In this document: in pieces, positions 1 through 5,515 of the stretch
How positions within the stretch are numbered: position 1 is the stretch's first letter
Layout: each line of letters starts with the position of its first letter
Assembly (NCBI GenBank): GCA_002361955.1
Contig: DESK01000019.1
Span: 1-19,053 of the forward strand
Origin: Lachnospiraceae bacterium UBA3316
Lineage (GTDB): Bacteria > Bacillota > Clostridia > Lachnospirales > Lachnospiraceae
Reading direction: 5' to 3'
Length of the DNA stretch: 19,053 bases
The notes under the pieces: model-generated
Seen by the model: only the letters and a program-made list of their open reading frames with translations
Database searches by the model: none
Told to the model about the DNA's origin: nothing
Program-made: the position numbers and the translations under genes

Positions 1-69
1 TAGTTTTTGTTAACCGCTTTTATTATACAATAAAGAACATGGTAAAGAACACGGGTTTGTATCTTTATT

Positions 70-540
70 TTACCCAAAAGTTGTAAACTGGTGTGACTGA
101 AAATAGATCATAAATAATCTATACATTTTTCTCCTTTTGCTGTTGATTAAATCCACGTTGTTGTAAAAATTCTCTATGTTATGTTCTCTCTTGTATCTCT
201 TATAGACAGAGCTTTCAGAAAGATGGGTTTTAGGGGAGAGATTCCGTTTTTCTTTTGTTTCCCTTGCCCCTATTTTATTGGCGAAATAGGCGGCTAAAAT
301 AGGTTTTGCCGATTCGTAATCAATGGATGTATTCAAATGATACTTTTGAGGGTTATAGGCTTTCTGGTGGACGGCAGCGTGGCAGCGGGCACATAGAAGA
401 ATCAGATTGTCATAATCGTCGGTGTCGTTGTTTTCTTTGGGAGTCAGGTGGTGGATTTCCAGAAAATCTTTATTGCCGCAGATAGCACATTGATTTTTCC
501 AGACCGTTTCTATTTTTCTTTTGGTGGCTTTTGCTACCAT
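70..540 (-). CDS. HNH endonuclease family protein
   Basis: A 156-residue protein with a clear HNH zinc-finger nuclease core: CAIC (Cys18, Cys21), the HH pair (His30, His31) followed by LTP, then NLILLCARCH (Asn45, Cys50, Cys53, His54) and His58. The family cuts or nicks DNA; no target can be read from the sequence. The C-terminal half (about residues 90-156) is Lys/Arg-rich and contains a YKRYKREHNIENFYNN segment that could bind DNA; I do not recognise it as a named domain. An upstream TTG at 570 would add 10 residues, but a Shine-Dalgarno AAAGGAG lies inside that extension, 9 bases before the ATG at 540, so the ATG was chosen. The gene is clearly AT-richer than its neighbours and stands alone, which suggests acquisition. 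No terminase, methylase or intron partner is seen in the window. The family call is firm; the role is unknown. Confidence 0.85.
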   Translation of the reverse strand: MVAKATKRKIETVWKNQCAICGNKDFLEIHHLTPKENNDTDDYDNLILLCARCHAAVHQKAYNPQKYHLNTSIDYESAKPILAAYFANKIGARETKEKRNLSPKTHLSESSVYKRYKREHNIENFYNNVDLINSKRRKMYRLFMIYFQSHQFTTFG

Positions 541-548
541 TTTAAAAC

Positions 549-562
549 ACTCCTTTCGGAGT
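549..562 (-). promoter_or_regulatory. Stem-loop over the HNH gene ribosome binding site
   Basis: On the minus strand ACTCC-GAAA-GGAGT is a perfect 5-bp stem closed by a GAAA tetraloop. Its 3' arm is the GGAG Shine-Dalgarno core of the HNH gene. If the hairpin forms, ribosome access would be reduced. The structure is seen in the sequence; a regulatory effect is inferred. Confidence 0.5.
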
Positions 563-724
563 AATTTCAAAATGGCAGCAGGCAGATGAAATAAACTTGT
601 CCTGACTCTATGAAAAGTTGTTAAAAATCGCAGAAAGTAAAGAAATGTTTTTGTGCCGTAGCTGTGGACTTGAAGAAATAAATCCTTGTAAACCGGGAAA
701 ATATGGGGTAGAATAGGGGTGAAA

Positions 725-792
725 AAAGTACACTTTGCAGAAAGTACATTTTATAGGGAAAATAAAGACTGTATAAAAGAAAAGTACACTTT
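725..792. repeat. Three copies of AAAGTACAYTTT
   Basis: Copies lie at 725-736, 741-752 and 781-792. Copies one and three are identical, and copy two differs by one base. Each is an imperfect inverted repeat (AAAGT/ACTTT around a short centre), as is usual for binding sites of dimeric proteins. They lie just beyond the rubrerythrin terminator. No protein can be named. Confidence 0.55.
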
Positions 793-803
793 TCTTCCAC
801 TTG

Positions 804-840
804 AAAAAAGAGGACAGGCCATAAACCTGTCCTCTGATCA
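804..840 (-). terminator. Rho-independent terminator of the rubrerythrin gene
   Basis: A perfect 10-bp stem, AGAGGACAGG (809-818) with CCTGTCCTCT (826-835), has a 7-base loop. On the minus strand it is followed by a run of six T. It sits about 20 bases past the rubrerythrin stop codon. Confidence 0.9.
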
Positions 841-860
841 TTTAAAAACCCTTATAAATC

Positions 861-1403
861 TTAGCCAAAGTATCTCTTCAGCAGACCCTCAAATGCCTTG
901 CCGTGTCTAGCCTCGTCTCTTGCCATCTCATGTACGGTGTCATGGATTGCGTCGAGGTTCAGGGCCTTCGCGCGTTTTGCCAGGTCGAATTTACCAGCGG
1001 TAGCGCCGTTCTCAGCGTCCACACGCATCTCCAGGTTCTTCTTTGTGCTGTCTGTTACGACTTCGCCCAGCAGCTCTGCGAACTTAGAAGCATGCTCAGC
1101 CTCTTCGAAAGCAGCTTTCTCCCAGTAAAGGCCGATTTCCGGATATCCCTCTCTGTGGGCAACTCTTGCCATAGCCAGGTACATACCAACCTCTGTGCAC
1201 TCGCCTTCGAAGTTTGCTCTCAGGTCAGCCATGATATCTTCCGGTGCGCCCTGCGCCACGCCTACAACGTGCTCAGCAGCCCAGGTCTTCTCGCCTGCCT
1301 GCATGGTGAATTTCTCAGCCGGAGCTTTACATACGGGACATACCTCCGGTGCTGCGTCGCCTTCTGCTACATAACCACATACATTACAAACCCATTTTGC
1401 CAT
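861..1403 (-). CDS. Reverse-domain rubrerythrin (NADH-dependent peroxidase type)
   Basis: A 180-residue protein with the rubredoxin domain first: Cys6-x2-Cys9-Gly and Cys22-Pro-x-Cys25, within residues 1-35. It is followed by a ferritin-like diiron domain (about 55-180) with Glu66/Glu68, the EExxH motif (Glu100, Glu101, His104) and the ExxH motif (Glu164, His167). This order is the reverse of classical rubrerythrin and matches the clostridial reverse rubrerythrins, which reduce hydrogen peroxide in the cytoplasm of anaerobes with electrons from NADH through oxidoreductases. The ATG has an AAGGAG site 9 bases upstream. The gene has its own sigma-A promoter with a PerR-type operator, lies directly downstream of perR on the same strand and ends at a strong terminator. 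Induction by peroxide through PerR is inferred from the operator. Confidence 0.95.
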   Translation of the reverse strand: MAKWVCNVCGYVAEGDAAPEVCPVCKAPAEKFTMQAGEKTWAAEHVVGVAQGAPEDIMADLRANFEGECTEVGMYLAMARVAHREGYPEIGLYWEKAAFEEAEHASKFAELLGEVVTDSTKKNLEMRVDAENGATAGKFDLAKRAKALNLDAIHDTVHEMARDEARHGKAFEGLLKRYFG

Positions 1404-1482
1404 TTTTATGTTCTCCTTTTTATTAAAATTTGTTTTCCGTAATTAAAGTAATCTTTGATCTGGCCTCTATGCCTTGCTTGAA

Positions 1483-1501
1483 ATCAGTAATGATTACTGA
1501 T
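1483..1501. promoter_or_regulatory. PerR/Fur-family operator of the rubrerythrin gene
   Basis: ATCAGTAATGATTACTGAT is a perfect 9-1-9 inverted repeat. Its core CAGTAATGATTACTG has the 7-1-7 architecture known for Fur-family boxes (PerR, Fur, Zur). It begins 4 bases beyond the -10 hexamer, over the expected transcription start, so binding would block initiation. Nearly the same core recurs in front of perR. Confidence 0.8.
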
Positions 1502-1504
1502 ATT

Positions 1505-1533
1505 AAATTATCACAAGTTTGTCTCAGAGTCAA
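1505..1533 (-). promoter_or_regulatory. Rubrerythrin promoter
   Basis: On the minus strand TTGACT (1528-1533) and TAATTT (1505-1510) are separated by 17 bases. A TGTGA stretch lies just upstream of the -10. The palindromic operator follows immediately. Confidence 0.75.
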
Positions 1534-1602
1534 GACATTTTTTAAAGTTTATTTTTTTTTAATATCTTGCCGGGAACGTTTCCGCTCTCCGGTGCTGTAC
1601 GG

Positions 1603-1992
1603 CTAGGACTTCGTGATGCAGTCGCCGCATACGCCGTAAAAATTCACCACATAGTGGTCTATGCTGCCTGCAAAATTTTTTCCGGCCACGTCCATGATGG
1701 AGTCGATGTTTTCCATGTTCAGGTCTATTACACGGTGGCACTGGCGGCAGACGAAATGGTTGTGGGGGGCCGTCCGCCCGTCGAAGCGGTCCGCGCCGTC
1801 ACCGGTGGAGATCTTTATAATCTCTCCCATATCGGACAACAGGGAAAGATTGCGGTAGACGGTTCCCAGGCTGATATTCGGAAAGGTCTTCCGAAGATTG
1901 GTATAGACAGTATCTGCCGTAGGATGATCCGTTCTCGCAGCTAAAAACTCTTTAATGGATTCGCGCTGACGGCTATATTTTAATGCAGCCAC
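1603..1992 (-). CDS. perR: PerR peroxide-responsive transcriptional repressor (Fur family)
   Basis: A 129-residue Fur-family metalloregulator with an N-terminal winged helix (about 1-65) and a C-terminal dimerisation and metal domain. All ligands known for Bacillus subtilis PerR are present at a constant offset of 14 residues: regulatory His23, Asp71, His77, His79 and Asp90 (H37, D85, H91, H93, D104), and the structural zinc cysteines 82, 85, 122 and 125. The Asp at position 90 favours PerR over Fur. PerR senses peroxide by metal-catalysed oxidation of its His ligands and then leaves the DNA. The start is GTG, with AGGAGG 7 bases upstream; no ATG fits. The promoter carries a copy of the operator found before the neighbouring rubrerythrin gene, so autoregulation is likely. 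No clear terminator follows, so some read-through into the rubrerythrin gene is possible. Confidence 0.93.
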   Translation of the reverse strand: MAALKYSRQRESIKEFLAARTDHPTADTVYTNLRKTFPNISLGTVYRNLSLLSDMGEIIKISTGDGADRFDGRTAPHNHFVCRQCHRVIDLNMENIDSIMDVAGKNFAGSIDHYVVNFYGVCGDCITKS

Positions 1993-2088
1993 AGATGTTC
2001 CTCCTCTCTTTGTAGTTTCGTGAAATCAAATATTCCGCTGCTCGCGGGAATAAAAAGTAATCCTGCGGAGTGCTCCACATTTCAATAA

Positions 2089-2103
2089 CAGTAATAATTA
2101 TTG
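2089..2103. promoter_or_regulatory. PerR operator of the perR gene
   Basis: CAGTAATAATTATTG agrees with the core of the rubrerythrin operator (CAGTAATGATTACTG) at 13 of 15 positions, including the 7-1-7 spacing. It lies 8 bases downstream of the perR -10, over the expected start point. Autorepression is inferred. Confidence 0.75.
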
Positions 2104-2111
2104 GTATAAAT

Positions 2112-2140
2112 ATCATAAAGGAAGGCTCAAATTTTGTCAA
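2112..2140 (-). promoter_or_regulatory. perR promoter
   Basis: On the minus strand TTGACA (2135-2140), a 17-base spacer and TATGAT (2112-2117) form a near-consensus sigma-A promoter. The leader to the GTG start is about 110 bases. Confidence 0.85.
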
Positions 2141-2170
2141 CGGGTTTCTTGGGAAAAACCGACAGAACAG

Positions 2171-2199
2171 ATGAAAAAAATGGCCGGATAGGTTATACT
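2171..2199 (+). promoter_or_regulatory. Probable trxB promoter
   Basis: ATGAAA (2171-2176), a 17-base spacer and TATACT (2194-2199) lie 50 bases before the trxB start. The -35 matches consensus at 4 of 6 positions. No PerR-type box was found next to it. Confidence 0.55.
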
Positions 2200-2248
2200 G
2201 TAAGTGGAAAAGGAAAGCGTAACGGTCAATGCTAAAAGGAGAAGAAAA

Positions 2249-3166
2249 ATGGAAAAAATATATGATTTACTGATTGTTGGCTCAGGTCCTGCGGGACTGG
2301 CCGCGGCCATCTACGCCCAGAGGGCGAGACTGGATACACTGGTCATCGAGAAGGAGTATATCAGCGGCGGCCAGGTGGTCAATACGTATGAAGTGGATAA
2401 TTATCCGGGGATTCCGGGAATCAACGGATATGAACTGGGCGTGAAGTTCAGAGAGCATGCGGATCAGCTGGGCGCCAGGTTTGTGACAGCTGAGGTGAAA
2501 GACATTATTATAGAAGAAACGACAAAAAAGGTGGTCACCTCGGAGGGGGATTACAGGGCGAAGGCTGTGATTTTGGCCATGGGGGCCACCCACAGGGAGC
2601 TCCAGGTGCCGGGGGAGAAGGAGCTCGCCGGTATGGGCGTGTCCTACTGCGCCACCTGTGACGGGGCATTTTTCAGGGGAAGGACGGTAGCCGTGGTAGG
2701 CGGCGGTGATGTGGCTGTGGAGGACGCGATCTTTTTGGCCAGGGGCTGCGAGAAGGTCTATCTGATCCATCGCCGGGATGAGCTGCGGGCGGCAAAGAGC
2801 CTGCAGGAGAAGCTTTTTGCCTGCGACAATGTGGAGGTGATATGGGATACCGTAGTCCGGGAGATCTGCGGGGAAGACCATGTGGAATCTGTAAAGCTTT
2901 ATAATGTAAAGACGGAGGAGACGAAGTGCATGGACATGGACGGCGTGTTTGTGGCGGTGGGGATCGTGCCGAATTCCCAGATCGCCCGCGGGCTGGTGGA
3001 CATGGACGAGGGCGGTTATATCCTGGCAGGGGAGGACGGCGCTACCAGCCAGCCGGGAATCTTCGCGGCAGGAGATATCCGGAAAAAGGCTTTGCGCCAG
3101 ATTGTCACAGCCGTGGCGGACGGCGCGAACGCGGTAACGGCTGTCCAGGCCTCCTGCACGGTCTAG
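2249..3166 (+). CDS. trxB: Thioredoxin-disulfide reductase
   Basis: A 305-residue low-molecular-weight thioredoxin reductase, the usual size for bacterial TrxB. It transfers electrons from NADPH through FAD to the CATC disulfide (Cys134, Cys137) and on to thioredoxin in the cytoplasm. Motifs in order: FAD dinucleotide fold GSGPAG (11-16), the ISGGQV turn, CATCDG (134-139), NADPH fold GGGDVA (151-156), the 2'-phosphate-binding HRRDELRA (174-181), and the C-terminal FAD motif FAAGDIR (272-278). HRRDELRA supports NADPH rather than the ferredoxin-dependent clostridial variants. An in-frame upstream GTG at 2204 would add 15 residues, but AAAAGGAG lies 7 bases before the ATG at 2249, so that start is used. 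The gene is divergent from perR, in keeping with a redox-defence neighbourhood. No thioredoxin gene is adjacent and no T-rich terminator follows. Confidence 0.95.
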   Translation: MEKIYDLLIVGSGPAGLAAAIYAQRARLDTLVIEKEYISGGQVVNTYEVDNYPGIPGINGYELGVKFREHADQLGARFVTAEVKDIIIEETTKKVVTSEGDYRAKAVILAMGATHRELQVPGEKELAGMGVSYCATCDGAFFRGRTVAVVGGGDVAVEDAIFLARGCEKVYLIHRRDELRAAKSLQEKLFACDNVEVIWDTVVREICGEDHVESVKLYNVKTEETKCMDMDGVFVAVGIVPNSQIARGLVDMDEGGYILAGEDGATSQPGIFAAGDIRKKALRQIVTAVADGANAVTAVQASCTV

Positions 3167-3325
3167 CAGCGTGTTCTCCGGAACCGCAGGCCTGCCGGGG
3201 AAGGCCGCAAGGTTTGCCTGCGCCATACGGCGGCAGCGTGTTCCCACGGGCCTGCCCATTAGCCCAGGCCATAAGAAAAGCTCTCAGGGAGGCGTGAACA
3301 GCATGTAAAAAAGTTTTAAAGGCTG

Positions 3326-3354
3326 TTGACAAATTCCGTAATATTTGCTATGAT
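3326..3354 (+). promoter_or_regulatory. Promoter of the SH3b-NlpC/P60 gene
   Basis: TTGACA (3326-3331), a 17-base spacer and TATGAT (3349-3354) form a near-consensus sigma-A promoter. The leader is about 60 bases. AATTCCGTAATATTTG within the promoter is echoed as AATTCTGTAATATATG at 3375-3390 in the leader. Confidence 0.88.
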
Positions 3355-3422
3355 AGCCGTGTAAAAAAGTTAACAATTCTGTAATATATGAGTTAGAGTT
3401 TACATATGGAGGGCAAATATTC

Positions 3423-5009
3423 ATGAGAAAAGGAGCATTCAAGGTAACTGCGTGTTGTCTGGCAGGCACGATGGCCTTCGCTGGGAATGGCATTGTAACC
3501 ATGGCATCAGGTTTTAATATGCCGCTGGCGGGACTGGAATCCAGACTTCAGGAGCAGGCATCTAAGAAGGAAGCGGCAGGCGGAACTGTTCAGGTAAAGG
3601 CCAGCGGCTACGATGTGAAAGCGATCGCCCAGGTAAATGAATATGTGAATATAAGGGATGCTGCCGGTGAAACGGGAGAAATCATCGGTCAGATTTACAA
3701 TAACTCCGCAGCAGATATCTTAGGTCAGGAGGGTGACTGGTATCTGGTCAGGTCGGGGGATGTAACCGGGTATGTCAAGGCAGAGTTCTTCGCTACTGGG
3801 GAGGAAGCGAAGACTCTTGCCAATGACCTGGGAACAGAGATGGCTACGGTAAACACCACCACATTGATGGTGAGAAAGAAACCCACCAAGAAGTCAAAGG
3901 TTGTCACCATGGTAGGCGATTCACAGAGCCTTGAGGTGCTGGAGGACGAAGGGGACTGGGTGAAGGTAGCCGTGGATTCCGATGTAATCGGCTATGTATC
4001 GAAGGATTATGTGGAATGCACCACAGAATTTGTGGAAGCGGAGTCCATTGAGAAGGTAGACGCGAGAGCGGACGCCGTGCAGGCGGCTATGGACCAGGCA
4101 GAGCAGATGCTGAACGCGGCAGTGGACGCCATGAACAGCGCCACGGCGGATGAGGCAGCCTATGCGGCTTATATGGCTTCACAGGCAGCGGCGGAGGCCA
4201 AGCAGCTGGCGGCAGAGCAGCAGTTTGATTACGATTTACAGGAAAAGGCGCAGAGCGCCATAGATAAGGCAAATGAGGCAGCCTACGCGGCGGTGATGGC
4301 GGAAGAGGCTGAGGCGGCAGCTAAGGCCCAGGCGGAAGCAGAGGCGGCCGAGGAAGCAGCCAAGGCGCAGCAGGAGGCTGATGCGGCAGCAGCTGCTGCT
4401 GAGGAAGCAGCGAGAGCCCAGGCGGAAGCAGACGCGGCAGCGGCAGCGGCCCAGGAGGCAGAACAGCAGGCGCAGCAGCAGGGGACGGCAGACGCCCAGG
4501 CAGAAGCAGACGCAGCGGCAGCGGCGGCAGCAGCAGCTCAGGAGGAGGCCGATGCGGCAGCTCAGGCCCAGGCCGATGCGGCAGCGGCAGCAGCCCAGGA
4601 GGCGGAGCAGAGCTCGACGACCACAGATTCTGCCAGCACCTCCGGTACACGGCAGTCTGTTGTAAACTTTGCTTTGCAGTTTGTGGGTAACCCCTATGTG
4701 TACGGCGGCACAAGCCTTACGAACGGCGCGGACTGTTCCGGATTTACCCAGTCTGTTATGGCGAATTTCGGAATCTCCATTCCCCGTACAGCCGGCGCAC
4801 AGTCTGCCAGCGGAAGAGCGGTGAGCCTTTCCAATATTCAGCCGGGTGACCTGCTGTTCTACAGCGGATCCGGTGACTACGGGATCGGTCATGTAACGAT
4901 GTATATCGGAAACGGCCAGGTCGTACACGCCAGCAACTCCAGAACGGGAATCATCGTATCAAGCATTGATTACCGTACACCTTGCGCAGCGAGAAGCTAC
5001 ATTGATTAA
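3423..5009 (+). CDS. Secreted SH3b-NlpC/P60 peptidoglycan endopeptidase with Ala-rich linker
   Basis: A 528-residue exported protein. Residues 1-30 look like a signal peptide. Two bacterial SH3 domains follow (about 69-124 and 139-199; VNIRDAAG and LMVRKKPT mark their starts). Residues 205-396 are very Ala/Glu/Gln-rich and predicted helical or coiled-coil, with reiterated AQAEADAAAA and AAQEAEQ units. After a short Ser/Thr linker comes the NlpC/P60 domain (about 409-528) with catalytic Cys438 (DCSGFT), His490 (GHVTMYIG) and third residue His502 (VVHASN). Family members cut the D-Glu to diamino-acid bond in peptidoglycan stem peptides outside the cell, during growth or separation. GGAGGG lies 9 bases before the ATG. 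The gene is monocistronic, with its own promoter and terminator. The repeat zone is prone to length variation. The enzyme class is firm; the physiological role is inferred. Confidence 0.92.
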   Translation: MRKGAFKVTACCLAGTMAFAGNGIVTMASGFNMPLAGLESRLQEQASKKEAAGGTVQVKASGYDVKAIAQVNEYVNIRDAAGETGEIIGQIYNNSAADILGQEGDWYLVRSGDVTGYVKAEFFATGEEAKTLANDLGTEMATVNTTTLMVRKKPTKKSKVVTMVGDSQSLEVLEDEGDWVKVAVDSDVIGYVSKDYVECTTEFVEAESIEKVDARADAVQAAMDQAEQMLNAAVDAMNSATADEAAYAAYMASQAAAEAKQLAAEQQFDYDLQEKAQSAIDKANEAAYAAVMAEEAEAAAKAQAEAEAAEEAAKAQQEADAAAAAAEEAARAQAEADAAAAAAQEAEQQAQQQGTADAQAEADAAAAAAAAAQEEADAAAQAQADAAAAAAQEAEQSSTTTDSASTSGTRQSVVNFALQFVGNPYVYGGTSLTNGADCSGFTQSVMANFGISIPRTAGAQSASGRAVSLSNIQPGDLLFYSGSGDYGIGHVTMYIGNGQVVHASNSRTGIIVSSIDYRTPCAARSYID

Positions 5010-5027
5010 TAAGAGTAAATGATACAA

Positions 5028-5056
5028 AACCTGTCTCGAAAGAGGCAGGTTTTTTT
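5028..5056 (+). terminator. Terminator of the SH3b-NlpC/P60 gene
   Basis: AACCTGTCTC (5028-5037), a GAAA tetraloop and GAGGCAGGTT (5042-5051) form a 10-bp stem with one T-G wobble. It runs into a seven-T tract, 18 bases after the stop codon. Confidence 0.92.
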
Positions 5057-5138
5057 GTCGCGGGAGCGTGCGGAGGGCTCTTTCCGTTTCGCGGCTGAAA
5101 AAGTGAGACAATTTGAAATCCACCCAATAATTAGCAGA

Positions 5139-5155
5139 TGTAACAATTTTGTAAT
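5139..5155 (+). promoter_or_regulatory. WalR-type direct repeat
   Basis: TGTAAC-AATTT-TGTAAT fits exactly the known binding consensus of the essential response regulator WalR (YycF), TGTWAH-N5-TGTWAH, which controls cell-wall hydrolase genes in Firmicutes. It lies about 130 bases downstream of a hydrolase gene, with no gene to its right on the same strand. The match is seen; occupancy and target are unknown. Confidence 0.4.
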
Positions 5156-5224
5156 AGATGTTCATAAAAATGAAATATGTGCAAAATGCACAAAAGATGA
5201 CACCATTTTTCGGAACGGGATTTT

Positions 5225-5325
5225 TTATCAACCTTTCCACAAAAGTTATCCACGGCGAAAAAGCCCAAAAATCGGGGATATGTAAGTTATACACTGACTT
5301 ATCCACATTATCCACAATTTCCACA
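5225..5325 (+). promoter_or_regulatory. Array of DnaA-box-like 9-mers
   Basis: Seven 9-mers resembling the DnaA box TTATCCACA lie within 101 bases, all in the same orientation: TTATCAACC (5225-5233), CTTTCCACA (5233-5241), TTATCCACG (5246-5254), TTATACACT (5287-5295), TTATCCACA (5299-5307), TTATCCACA (5308-5316) and ATTTCCACA (5317-5325). Two are perfect and directly abut each other, and the last three are in tandem without a gap. The density strongly suggests a DnaA-binding region. It could be a regulatory cluster like those known in Bacillus subtilis or part of a replication origin; dnaA and dnaN are not in the window. Confidence 0.7.
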
Positions 5326-5489
5326 TGTTTCTAACTGGTTTACATAGTATCTTTGAAGAACGTGCGTTTTGTACAGAAATGATAAATCGTATATTTCCCG
5401 GAAAAACCCCAAAAAAACTCTTGACATTTTAATAATCGGAATATGAAACAGAAAAAATGCCGGATACAGAAAGTATTCGACAATTGACA

Positions 5490-5515
5490 GAAAAAATCCC
5501 ACGAAAAACCGCGGG
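5490..5515 (-). terminator. Orphan minus-strand terminator-like hairpin
   Basis: On the minus strand CCCGCG, loop GTTTTT and CGTGGG form a 6-bp stem with one G-U wobble, followed by A and six T. On the plus strand the same arms have an A-C mismatch, so the minus direction is favoured. It lies about 230 bases past the terminator of the next minus-strand gene and may be a back-up terminator or end an unannotated short transcript. Confidence 0.5.

Larger units (their letters stand above)
541..803. other. AT-rich gap with a thrice-repeated 12-mer
   Basis: Together with the following terminator this is a gap of about 320 bases between the HNH and rubrerythrin genes. No convincing gene was found. 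Short ORFs on either strand here lack ribosome binding sites and run into the rubrerythrin gene or its terminator. The one structured element is a near-palindromic 12-mer occurring three times: AAAGTACACTTT at 725-736, AAAGTACATTTT at 741-752 and AAAGTACACTTT at 781-792. Confidence 0.6.

Noticed and set aside
1..69. Possible minus-strand promoter (TATAAT at 22-27) and AAAGAACA direct repeat
   Set aside because: No acceptable -35 was found at a normal distance, and the possible target lies outside the window.
719..910. A 63-codon plus-strand ORF across the 12-mer repeats
   Set aside because: It reads through the rubrerythrin terminator and into the antisense of its 3' end, and there is no ribosome binding site.
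1560..1602. Terminator after perR
   Set aside because: A GGAA-ACG-TTCC inverted repeat is present, but the adjacent tract is A-rich, not T-rich, in the direction of perR transcription.
2020..2075. Riboswitch or attenuator in the perR leader
   Set aside because: Short inverted arms (ATTCCGC with GCGGGAAT) are seen, but no known riboswitch consensus or terminator follows.
2282..3259. A 325-codon minus-strand ORF opposite trxB
   Set aside because: The translation resembles no family, and the opposite strand encodes an unmistakable TrxB with all motifs.
4236..4928. Long minus-strand ORFs (up to 230 codons) opposite the SH3b-NlpC gene
   Set aside because: They mirror the Ala-rich GC-biased repeat, give Cys/Arg/Leu- or Pro-rich translations and have no ribosome binding site.
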